From: Ceratothoa steindachneri | Lineage: Eukaryota; Arthropoda; Malacostraca; Isopoda; Cymothoidae | Length of the DNA stretch: 64,000 nucleotides | Direction of reading: 5' to 3' | Assembly: GCA_963969495.1 (NCBI GenBank) | Contig: OZ018317.1 | Coordinates: forward strand, 36,177,726-36,241,725 | In this document: in pieces, positions 37,031-46,869 of the stretch | Layout: every line of letters begins with the position of its first letter | Numbering within the stretch: position 1 is the stretch's first letter | Program-made: the position numbers and the translations under genes | The notes under the pieces: model-generated | What the model was told of the DNA's origin: nothing | The model's database searches: none | Seen by the model: only the letters and a program-made list of their open reading frames with translations

Positions 37031-39393
37031 CACTAGCCAACAAATTTTAACTTTGTCTCTTCTACTTGAGTAAATGTTTTTGTAACTAACTAATTTTGGT
37101 GCTCAGATTTGTTCTAGCACGTAAGGTTCCTGAGTTATGCAACTAGGCTATATGGCTCACTTTGTCACCTTGGATCAATTAATGATATAATTATTACGAG
37201 TTTGAGAAGAATGAGTCGTTTCTGGGCAAAGGTTTGGAATCGGGGCAACATATTTGGCATTATGTACGTCCTTTTGCAAACCCAGACAAGATATGTATTA
37301 CATATAAAAGAGGTAGTACTCACCTAACTATACATTTCTTCAAATATGTTTGAGACTCTTACTCTCGCGCTTGTACGTGAATATAGGATCCTCCCGTTGT
37401 AGGAACCAGCAGTAGTCCCCCATCATGTTTTCCTTGAAGTGGCCTTGATACTTGCTTTTCATCGTTGCGATATCTCGGTGGAAAATTTCCCCATGTTCGT
37501 CACTAATATCACGCATATTAGATGGAAAGAAATCTAGATGCAAATGCAAGAAATGCATCTTAAGAGACATCCGACACCCCATTCGTTGATAGGCCTTTAG
37601 CATGTTGTCAATTAGTTCTTCATAGTTTTCAGCCCTATGATTACCAAGGAAGTTCTGCACTACATGGACAAATGAATCCCATACTGCCAACTCAAGTGGA
37701 GTTAGTTTATTTCTGAACTCCCTTTCACGTATCAATTCTCTGATCTCCGGCCCTACAAAAATGCCAGCTTTAAGTTTAGCATCAGTTTTCTTTGCACTAA
37801 ATTTCTCTTTGAGATACTGAAATCCATCAGAATCATGGGCCATTGCTTTAACAAAATTCGTGATAAGGCCAAGTTTGATATGAAGTGGTGGAAGGTAGAT
37901 CTTCTGTAGATGTACCAAAGGCATGTACTTCACATTGTATCGGCCAACTATGTGTTCTTCTCTTTCCGGCCACTTTTTGACAATATAAGGGTTCCTGTCG
38001 TCACGGCTGTTCCATAGGCATAAGAAGAACATATTCTTTGTATATCCTAGCTGCAGTCCAAGAAATAAAGAAATTACCTTTAGATCACCACAGATATTCC
38101 ACTTATGATGCGAGTAATGAACACCTTCCAAAATGAATTTCATTGAGTCATATGCCTCTATCATCCCAACAATAAGTGCGACAGGGATTAAAAGTTTTTT
38201 TGTTACTATTGTGTAGTAACACAGCTTTGAGGCTAGCAGTTCTTGCATCAATGAATAGTCTCCATTCATCAGGTAAATGTTCGTTTCCTAGCTGATTCCT
38301 GATTACATTAACATCAATACAGAAACAAGCACCATCATCTTCTTTATAGAAGGCAGCTAAGGCCTCATGGCGTTTACGGAAAGTAGATATTTTTGCACCG
38401 TCCTCTAGAAAATTCCATTGTTGTAGTCTGGAGCCCAACATTTCTGCGTTCTCCTTTGATAATGACAAATCTCTCACCAAATTATTCAATCTTTCTTGAT
38501 TTATCAAATGGATCTTCTTTTCCTTAGAATCATCCCCATACATTTCATCGTCATTGTTATCCTTCTCTCCAGGCGATGAATCATCTTCTTTAACTGCACT
38601 AGCTGATGAAGGAACTAGGATTTGCATCTCCATATTATGGGGGACTGGTTTTATAGCTGACTTACAATCTGGATATATAATTTTTGACTTGTTCTTATTT
38701 GAGAGTCACGCAATATTTGTCATACAAAAGTAGCAATCAAAAACATGATTTGTTGGCTCACGCCAAACCTTTGGTACAGCAAAAGGCATACCCTTCCCTT
38801 TGTCATTTAACTACTGTATGAGCCCCATAAAACATACAGTACTAGATTTGTGAGGTGCCCAGGGTTGTCTTGGTCACCAACTTTACAACCAAAATAATAA
38901 TTGTATGCAGTTTTCACTCTTTTAGCTAATTTTTACCGCTGGTTGCTTGCAGTATATCTTCCACAGATATAACAAAAGTTCCCTGGGCTATTTATAAATC
39001 CTGGCTGATTCATGTTTTCAATTTAGTTTGTATATATCCTGTTATATACTTTTGTGCAATCTTATTTCATTTACAAATTAATTGAGGGATAAATCTGAAA
39101 GAAAAGTACAATTAATCACTGTATGTAAATACCGTTTCAACACCACTACTATAATGGCTAAATTTGACAACGTGATAAAGCAGGAGTGTAACGCAGGAAC
39201 CGAACACACACAACACATCCTCTCACTACAGTAGCCGAAGCAACACTGCCCATATGTGTAACTAAAGAGTATGTGTGTAAGTCAGGAATCTTACGTGCTA
39301 GAATAATTCTGATTACAGATTCGGAATCAGCATACTCGATTTAGTATAAATCCCAAGCTAATACCCAAGTAGCAAAATCATTGTAGACTAGTG
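37031..39393. mobile_element. CACTA-like DNA transposon (2363 bp) inserted in the 35-bp minisatellite
   Basis: The termini are inverted repeats starting CACTAG: left CACTAGCCAACAA at 37031, right CACTAGTCTACAA read inward from 39393. A second matched inverted block (left 37112-37133, right 39282-39303) contains TTCTAGCACGTAAG and TTCCTGA. The element is flanked by a TAA direct repeat (37028-37030 and 39394-39396). CACTA termini with 3-bp duplications are the hallmark of the EnSpm/CACTA superfamily. The interior holds one damaged gene on the minus strand. Removing the element and one TAA restores a continuous minisatellite unit, apart from one base change. Confidence 0.8.
37340..39013 (-). pseudogene. 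CACTA-like transposase family protein, nearly full length but broken
   Basis: The trace begins at ATG 39013 with NFCYICGRYTASNQR, then VGDQDNPWAPHK, GMPFAVPKVWREPTNHV and DCYFC, giving cysteine pairs like a zinc-binding domain; in-frame stops interrupt this part. The frame 38633-38148 continues (LINQERLNNLVRDLSLSK, ACFCIDVN, EWRLFID). A one-base frameshift in a T-run near 38195 leads to 38269-37340 (ICGDLKVISLFLGLQLGYTK, YLPPLHIKLGLI, FVGPEIREL, SDEHGEIFHRDI). Acidic residues in GDLK and HGE could belong to a DDE-type site, but that is inference. The family recurs as unnamed proteins in many invertebrates; its place between CACTA termini suggests it is the transposase. Confidence 0.8.
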
Positions 39394-40020
39394 TAACGAG
39401 AGCGAACAGTATTCACGACTTACCCCCGATAATGAGAACGAGAAGCATTTAAGACCTACCCAAATAATGAGAACGATCATCATGTACGGCCTAACCAGAT
39501 AATGAGAGCGAGCTGCATTTACGACCTACCTAGATTGAGAGCGAGCGGCATTTAAGACCTACCCAGATAATGAGAGCAAGAAGTATTTACGATTAACCTT
39601 GATAATGAGAGCGAGCAGCATTTAAGACCTACCAAGCTAATGAGAGCGAGCAGCATTTAAGACCTACCAAGCTAATGAGAGAGAACAACATTCACAACCT
39701 ACCCAGATAATGAGAACGAGTAGCATTTATGACCTACCTAAATAATGAGAGCGAGCTGCATTTACGATCTACCTAGATTGAGAGCGAGCAGCATTTAAGG
39801 CCTACCCATATAATAAGAACGAGCAGCATTCACAGCCTAACCAAATAATGAGAGCGAGCAACATTTACGACCTACCCAGATAATGAAAGCGAGCATCATT
39901 TACGATCAATCCAGAAAATGAGAGCGAGAAACATTCACCACCTATCGAGACAATGAGAACGAGCAGAATTCATGGCCTAACCAGATAATGAGAGAGAGCA
40001 GCATTTCAGAACTACCAGAT
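39394..40020. repeat. 35-bp minisatellite, block 2 (about 18 units)
   Basis: This has the same unit as block 1, resuming mid-unit (GAGAGCGAACAG) right after the transposon. Two adjacent units near 39605-39670 are nearly identical (AAGACCTACCAAGCTAATG), indicating recent local duplication. The array ends near 40020. Confidence 0.95.
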
Positions 40021-40285
40021 TCTCTAATGCTTTTATCAAGAACTTACGGACTGACAAATGCCTTCCTTTTTGTTATGCGGGCTTTATCAACCACTCACAC
40101 GAGACCATTCACCAAGAAAAAAGTCGAAAACTACCTTCCTTTCGGCCGGGAGTGAATATTAGTTATTATCCCATAAATTAATATATTATATTGTTTTTTG
40201 GTGCCAACATAGGCAATTATGAGACCCTCCGATCTCCATATCGCTAGACTTCGCAACCGAAGAATAAAGTTTGTATTTTGAGTCT
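40021..40285. other. BarH intron 1: unassigned sequence
   Basis: This short non-repetitive stretch lies between two tandem arrays. No coding or repeat signal is recognised. Confidence 0.5.
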
Positions 40286-40676
40286 TCCCTTCCTAGTAAA
40301 CCAGTCTCTCCCTCTTAGTGTACCAGTCCCCTATCCTGCAATTTCCGTTTCACCCTTTTGGTGTACCAGTCTGCCCATCCTAGTGTACCATTTTCCCTCT
40401 CTTTGTGTACCAGACTACCCCTCTTTGTTTACTGCCCCCCCCTCCTCTTAGAGTACTAGACTCCCTGTATTTGTGTACCAGTATACCCATCCTGGTGTAC
40501 TGGTCCCCTTCTCTTAGTGCACCAGTCTCCCTGTCCTTGTGTACCAGTATACCCCTCCTGGTGTACTGGTCCTCTCCTCTTGGTGTACCAGTCTCCCCCT
40601 TCACGTATACCCGTCTTCCCCTCCACGTCTACCGGTCGCCCCCTCCTGGTATACCAGTTTCACCCTCCTCGACCTG
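40286..40676. repeat. C/T-rich tandem repeat with core GTGTACCAGT
   Basis: Units of about 22-31 bp contain GTGTACCAGT followed by a CCCCTCC-type run, for example at about 40319, 40361, 40405 and 40473. The units alternate with a GTGTACTGGTCC variant. The open frames translated here, rich in LPLCTS and VYWSP, are artefacts of the repeat. Confidence 0.88.
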
Positions 40677-41272
40677 ATAATGAAATGCATATAAAGATCG
40701 GAATGAGAATAACTAGTGAGTCAAAAACGCGAGGACAGGTCATCGTGGGGAATCTTTCGTAAACCAGGGGCGTGTGCAGTCGTTCCGGGTCCAAGGCACG
40801 GAGATATAATTGGCATCCTTGGGACATACTAGTACTCCATTGGTCCGGAACAGATGGAGTGGGTACCCTGTGCTGTGAAGGCGGAGAGGGAAATGATAGT
40901 GGAGTTGAGATTAGGGATGTGCGTGGTGATGAAGATTGCGTAGTTACTTACCATTTTCCTTCCGCACGGGGGCAAGTATCAGCGTATCTGCCAATTGGCG
41001 TCCAGCTTATGACGTCGCTGAAAGTTTTGCGTCCGGGATCGCTGTGATTTAACTCGTGCCTAGACGTCACAAAACCAACGTGTATCCACTCGGCTCGCGA
41101 GTGGTCCTTAAGATAATGGTTGTTCTTTTATGAATCTGGAGTTAGATTGGTGGGCTTTGTTTGCCTTGTATGATGCTGTGATTGTTTTTGTTTTTTAATT
41201 ATTATTTTTAAAATTTATATTTGCCAAAATTGGCAGAACATACAACAGAAACTCCCCCTGTAAAAAATGCAT
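40677..41272. other. BarH intron 1: unassigned sequence, possibly a LINE leader
   Basis: A 91-codon open frame (40772-41047) has no recognised domain. It has a higher GC content than the surroundings and lies upstream of a tandem array and an ORF1 fragment, so it could be the 5' part of the I-like LINE. That is a guess. Confidence 0.35.
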
Positions 41273-41644
41273 AAGATGAATCATTTTCTAAAGCCAAGTT
41301 GAAAGATACAAAACCCCACTTGTGTAAGGTGAATCCTTTTCTATAACCAAGTTGAAGGACTGCAAGAAGACACCTGCGTAAGATGGATCCTTTTCTAAAA
41401 CCAAGTTGAATTATAGCAAAAAGACACCTGTGTAAGATGAATTTTTTTCTACAACCAAGTTGAGGGATTCAAAGAGCCACCTGCGTAAGATGAATCCTTT
41501 TATATAACCAAGTTGAAGGATTGGAAAAAGACACGTGGGTAAGGAGAATCCTTTTCTATAACCAAGTTGAAGAATAGCAAAAAGACACCTGTGTAAGAGG
41601 AGTCCTTTTCTATAGCCAAGTTGAAGGATATCAAAAAGCCACCA
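41273..41644 (+). repeat. 54-bp tandem repeat, about seven units, running into a gag frame
   Basis: The unit core is CCTTTTCTATAACCAAGTTG followed by A/G-rich sequence and GACACCTG(T/C)GT. The length is close to 54 bp in all units. The last unit passes directly into the ORF1 fragment at about 41645. Confidence 0.92.
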
Positions 41645-42918
41645 ACAAACACCTACTTTGTCTCATTTAACCTAGAGATCTTGCCTAAGCAGATATATCT
41701 GGGATGGCGTCGCTTTTTAGTAAGGTTATTTAAATCCAGCTCCAGAAGATGTTATTTCTGCCAAACATATGGGCACTCTATAAAGACCTGCCGTCGCAAG
41801 GAACAGGGCTTCGCGCCCACTTGCGTCAACAACTTCAATCGACCGAAACTTGCCCATCAAAATGTCCAAACTGTGGAGAGAGTCAAATCCAGCATCGAGA
41901 AAAAAGTGAAAAATTTACAAATTCGAAGAGGAGGTGATATCCCTCCGAGAAGAGGAACGCCTCAACTTCAGTGAGGCTAGAGAAAAGGCACATGCCATGA
42001 TCGGAAATAGAAGCAACTCGTACGCCTCCGTTGTAGAAACGAACAGAGCGTCTAAACCCCCATATCATCGGGTTAAAGCACGCAATCAGCCAACTCCACT
42101 CGATGAGCCTGCACCCCAGAATCCACATTATGGAAGCCTCGCCTACTCAAAAGATGATTTTCCAAAGGGCCGAGAGCAATGTAGACAACCACATAACTTC
42201 TCTCCTCCCTCCCGGGCATGCAATAGCCGAGAACCGACCATATGCCCCCCTAAAAGCAGTTATCCCGCCGCGAGGCTCCTGCACCACACGCCACGACGCT
42301 CAACTCAATCCCCAGCAGAGAGGTAAAGCCACGAACGGAACCCCAGCACCTCCCTGAGGTTATCATCCGTTATCCTGAACGCATGGATGCCAAGGAACTT
42401 CCAGAGAACATTCGCCCATAATTACGGTCACCTCCGCATAGTGTTGCGGCCCCGGCACCAAAAACGCCTACCCCAGACACCACCCGCAAAGAAAAGATAG
42501 ACGATAAGGAAACGCAGGGTGCCCATGATCCCTCTGGAACTGACCCTCCCCCCGCCGAGCGCACCAAAGCTCGGATCAGACAACCGAAGGGCTTCCCCAC
42601 TCATCCTAACAGCAGAAAAATTGAAAGAGACCAATTGTCTTCCTCAAAATGTTGAGGATGACATACATGTTCCCCCTCTCTGGATGGAGCGCTAACACAC
42701 TCCCCTACAACAAATACCCAAAACACAGGCAAGAGAACTACTAACAGAGAAGAACGAAACCCCCAAAGACCAGCCCATAGCAGAATTCAGTGGCAACAAA
42801 CCCTTAATAGATCGAAGGGTGACAGAACTTCTGCGATAACCAAACCGCTCGCTTCACGAATAAAACTAAGAGAATAGTGAAGATAATCCAGTGGAACATC
42901 CATTCTCTCGCGCTAAGT

Positions 42919-42920
<2 letters not shown>
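41640..42920 (+). pseudogene. I-like LINE: C-terminal half of gag ORF1 and first codons of ORF2
   Basis: The translation gives TNTYFVSFNLEILPKQIYLG, then a zinc knuckle CYFCQTYGHSIKTC (CX2CX4HX4C) and, in another frame, CPNCGES. LREEERLNFSEAREKA and SYASVV follow, the order seen in gag proteins of I-, Nimb- and Jockey-type LINEs. Near 42875 the sequence KIIQWNIHSL looks like the start of the ORF2 endonuclease, cut by a (TA)n tract at 42923. The gag N-terminus is missing and there are several frame changes. This family differs from elements A-D. Confidence 0.75.

Positions 42921-42922
<2 letters not shown>

Positions 42923-42998
<76 letters not shown>
42923..42998. repeat. (TA)n tract
   Basis: This is a pure TA dinucleotide repeat of about 76 bp at the truncated end of the I-like LINE. 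Confidence 0.97.
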
Positions 42999-43001
<3 letters not shown>

Positions 43002-43565
43002 GATGAGAAGACTATATAGGGCAGAAATAGTGAAAATGGTTCCTGAATTTTGAATACTGGGGTTGGAGGCGCGTAAGTCTTCAGAAAAAGGTTAGAATAA
43101 GGAGTACAACAAATTCGCGCTATAGCAACCACGTACCACTGTTGCGCACATTGAAATTTAATTAAATATAATGTATTTAACTTGCTTCTATAGAGATTAA
43201 AAATTTAGGATTATTAAAAATTAGAAAAGTTTTTATCCGTTTAATGTCCTTCAACCACAAAGGTCATTGAGGTAGGACCTACAGTCCTGTACAAAGCAGC
43301 TACCGAACCAAAGCCGACATGGTGACTAACTATACTCAATGTATCTTAATTTCGTTCAACTTTAGAGTTGTGTTTCTAGTTAACTAGACCATACCCCTAC
43401 GTAGAAAGCCTTCAATTACCTCAATGGCCCATCCGAAAGGTTGCTGTCGGCATTCCTACACCCTGTTTCGAGTGAACCTATTAGTTTTGGTGTCCGAGAC
43501 TTTTTTTAATCTTATAAGTCCAGGGTGAAATCATTCTTGATTCTGTATGACCCCTATTCTCCCAG
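42999..43565. other. BarH intron 1, last part
   Basis: No gene or repeat is recognised. It ends with the pyrimidine-rich acceptor CCCCTATTCTCCCAG of exon 2. Confidence 0.6.
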
Positions 43566-43782
43566 AGGATAGTGGCTACTCAACGTTAGACGTCAGTGGT
43601 AGAGAAGAACCTCCGTGTAAGAAGCAGCGGAAGGCCCGTACGGCCTTCTCCGACCACCAGCTCCAGACGCTGGAGAAGAGCTTCGAGCGACAGAAATACC
43701 TCAGTGTCCAAGAGAGGATGGAGTTGGCTACCAAACTCAACCTCACAGATACTCAGGTCAAGACCTGGTACCAAAACAGAAG
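43566..43782 (+). CDS. BarH: BarH-class homeobox gene, coding exon 2 (most of the homeodomain)
   Basis: This exon encodes residues 106 to 178 (the codon for Arg178 is split). The acceptor is CTATTCTCCCAG just before 43566. After a short linker ([11 protein letters not shown]) the homeodomain starts near residue 126: [19 protein letters not shown], then [18 protein letters not shown], then helix 3 [13 protein letters not shown]. Homeodomain positions 48-51 are W, Y, Q and N. Tyr at position 49, where most families have Phe, is diagnostic for BarH/BARHL. Gln50 and Asn51 are the DNA-contacting residues. The donor AG/GTGAGT at 43783 splits the codon for homeodomain Arg53 in phase 2. In animals these factors specify sensory organs and neurons; expression here is unknown. 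Confidence 0.97.
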
Positions 43783-44185
43783 GTGAGTCAACCTAATTAA
43801 ATATTTATATTCATTCATATCAGATGACAACATAATAAAACATAAATTCAATTTTAAAATTCCTTAATAAAAAGGACACAGTTTACATTACTAATAAACA
43901 CCAGCAGAAATAATAAACACAAACATTACAGTGTTTGTTTATATACTAAACTGCATCCATTTCTTTCTAAAATACACTCAATTCATTGAAAAATTGACTC
44001 TCATTGACTGAAAAGAACTTAACTGACTTCTGTTTCATTCTTTTCAGTAGCAGAGAATAATGGGTGAGGGAGAGGTCATGTGTTTGTAAAAGGAAACAGT
44101 TCTTTTGAACATTCCTGCTTATAATGTGTATGTTCGTATCTTTAGTGTCCCTGTAGTCCTTAATTAGTAAATGTTCTAGGATGTA
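43783..44185. other. BarH intron 2, first part: no recognised feature
   Basis: The intron begins with the donor GTGAGT and is AT-rich. A stretch with direct complementarity (tttctttctaaaat, ttcattgaaaaattgac) is of doubtful meaning. No gene is seen. Confidence 0.55.
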
Positions 44186-44492
44186 CAGGGCGGTCCAAAA
44201 GTCTTGTCACCCTCTAACTTAATTTATCCCGTCAGAATCAGTTTATGTCCCTAAAGCAGTATCGTCCTCTTCGGAGGGGCTACTCTGCCGAATCTTGCAG
44301 TGAAGTCATGTCGCACATCATCCATGCTCTTGCCAGAATGGACACGATCATGGGCCCATACACTTGCAGTCAGCCTCTCTTCCAAGCTGTAGGAGCTTGT
44401 GTCAGCCATCTGGAATATAAAATTAAAACAATATTTGAAATAAAAATTAAAACAATATTCACAGGGGGTGATAAGACTTTCAGACCACCCTG
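44186..44492 (-). mobile_element. Mariner-like deletion derivative (307 bp) keeping the transposase N-terminus
   Basis: It is flanked by TA on both sides (44184-44185 and 44493-44494), the Tc1/mariner target duplication. The inverted ends are CAGGGCGGTCCAAAAGTCTT and, inward from the right, CAGGGTGGTCTGAAAGTCTT. Inside, on the minus strand from ATG 44409 to about 44251, is YSLEERLTASVWAH, then FTARFGRVAPPKRTIL. This resembles the N-terminal helix-turn-helix region (DUF4817 type) of mariner-like transposases. The catalytic domain is deleted, so the element is non-autonomous. Confidence 0.88.
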
Positions 44493-45600
44493 TACACCAA
44501 AAGTATAATCCCTGCAACAATTTTTGAAATAGCTGGACATTTATAGTCACGTGACTTCGCGTGACTTCTATCTAATACCATACTGGAGACGGACTATGGG
44601 GAGTTAGAAATTCTAGTTAAGTTCGCATCCTTGAAGGTGAATGCTCCTTATACGAACTTATTTGTGGTGGTTATAGAATGCTGGATCGAATCTTTAAGTA
44701 CTTGGTTCTCACGGACATTTGTATTCCGGCTGGTGTTTGACCTTGTTTTTGGCAGTTGCTCGCACTTCAGAGTTCCATGATTTTAGGTGTGCATTATCAT
44801 CATTATCCTATCATCCTCTATATTTGTATTTCACCGCTATGTGTTATAAGAAAACCACATAAAGAAGACTATGCTTAAATAGTAAAAGCATCTAGAGCAA
44901 GTTTATCATCCGTTCTATCTGGCAAATAATCGTTTTTATTTAAAGTGATTATCTTCCCATAGAAGATAGACTTTAAAGAAAAACATAATCGTCCTTGATT
45001 ATTGTGAGTTTCTATGGTTACCACTTGTGTGTAGGTCATGAAAAATATATGTGGATTGTATCCACACGCAGCTGAAGGCTCATAAATGTTACCTGTGGTT
45101 AAAACCCGTCATCTTGATTAGCGATTGTGACTTCGATTTGGCCTCGTTCTGGAAGACAAATCATATTGAATGGCGATCTTTTCAGAGGCACTGTTTAATC
45201 AGATCCCTCTCAAAGCACCAGAGATCTGTCGCCTAAACTAAATATCATGTTAAACTGTCCAGGAATATTACTGAAGACTTTTATTGTCAGCCAGTTGGTC
45301 TAAGTAAAGGAAGCATTACGTCGACAGAGGTAAACACATAAACTATGAAAAGAAAGGTGGGGAAATCTTGCAGGTTGTGGTTGCATACATTTTCTAATAG
45401 AGTGTGTGAAAGCAATATAATTTAAAGGTGCAAATTAAACAAAAATAAGGGAATATTTCTCAGAAAAAATGTATATATATACATTTTGAAGAAGTAGATG
45501 TGTATTTACCTTCTCGCATGTGTATGTAATGGACAGCATTTCCCTATCATTCAACAAACATGTTGAACATTTTTAGCTTTATCTACGACATTCTGGCTGC
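44493..45600. other. BarH intron 2: no recognised feature
   Basis: No coding frame above chance, tandem repeat or recognised mobile element is seen in this 1.1-kb stretch. Confidence 0.5.
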
Positions 45601-45639
45601 CTTTCCCCCAAGCGAAAGGCACATCTTTTGTTAGCTGTT

Positions 45640-46380
45640 CCTTCTCCTTACATACACCTCGTTGTTTTCCTCTTCCTTACATTCACCTTTATTTCATCTG
45701 GAATATCTATTCCTATATTACCGGTAAAGGGAGGAAATAATCAGGTAGCTAGTGAGGCATCTCCTATTCCAGGTGGATGTAGGGATAGTAGACCAAGTAG
45801 AAAGAGTAGGTATGTGCCTATTTCTGGTAGTAATAGGGTCACTGTCTTAAGAGAAGGGTGGTTCGAGGTGCAAGTGAAGCAAAGGAAGTGCCTGAAGTGC
45901 TTGTGGTTTGTGATCCACAGAAAACTTCTTGTGAATGTGAGCGCAAGACGAAGATGAGGGTTTGTTTGCTAGGTGAACATGTAGTGGATGTGAGTGAGAG
46001 AATTGAAAGGATAGTGGATGGAACTGAAAGGGGTGCAGTTGTTTTACATGTTGGAGCGAATGACATAGGGAAATTTAGGTCCGAGGAGCTAGTGTCTAGA
46101 TATCAGGATTTGCTAGGAAAGTTCCGGGATAGTAGTAGGGAGTGTGTAGTGTCAGGAGATTTAATTAGGCTTAGAGTCGGCAGTGAGTGGATCTCGTGTG
46201 TAGTTGAGATAAATTAAAGAGTGAAAGTATTATGCGAGAGTATGTGACTAGTGTTTTTAGATACATGAAGTGAGTTTTTTGGAATAGAGGAGTTGTATGA
46301 AATTGATGGGTTGCACTTGAGTCGCAAGAGTGTGAAAGTGTTGACTGTCTCGAGGGAAGTATAGGTATAGACTGTCAGAG
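45640..46380 (+). pseudogene. CR1/L2-like LINE ORF1 with SGNH-esterase domain, broken
   Basis: The piece 45858-46217 reads MRVCLLGEHVVDVSERIER, then GAVVLHVGANDIGKFRSEEL and the ECVVSGDLIR block. This is the HVGxND core of the GDSL/SGNH esterase domain found in ORF1 of CR1- and L2-type LINEs. After a frame change near 46280, ELYEIDGLHLSRKSVKVL supplies the DxxH catalytic box. An earlier piece at 45628-45957 may be the ORF1 N-terminus. The role of the esterase in transposition is unclear. Confidence 0.78.
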
Positions 46381-46577
46381 TAAGTAGGATGAGGCAAGTG
46401 AGGGTGAGGGCATTTAGATAAATTTAGAGAGCAACAGGCGTGGAAATGAGCAGATGACTAGGAAAATAGAGTGTAGTAATGATAATACCATGAAAAAATG
46501 ATACATTGAAAATATAATACACAAATATTAGGAGCATAAGGAATATTCGGAGCTTCCGTCCGTCTCATTTATGTACC

Positions 46578-46578
<1 letters not shown>

Positions 46579-46663
<85 letters not shown>
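46579..46663. repeat. (TA)n tract between ORF1 and ORF2 of the CR1/L2-like LINE
   Basis: A pure TA repeat of about 85 bp. Its insertion or expansion may have displaced the ORF1-ORF2 junction. Confidence 0.97.
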
Positions 46664-46669
<6 letters not shown>

Positions 46670-46869
46670 CCCCTTTTATTTCGTGTGTATTAAAATCTAT
46701 TTTTTGTCATTGTGTTTGTTATATTCCTTGGTCACGCAGCTGCCGCTATTTACTTAAATCGCACTCTTAGAAACAATAACAGTTGTCGCCTTGCTTGACC
46801 TACCTTAGAGCCTGTGTGCGCATATTTACGTACACTTAGCCATACCTCGACAGAGTGCTAATGAGTGTA

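Noticed and set aside
40405..40677. 90-codon frame of CTS/VYWS-type sequence
   Set aside because: It is produced by the GTGTACCAGT tandem repeat.
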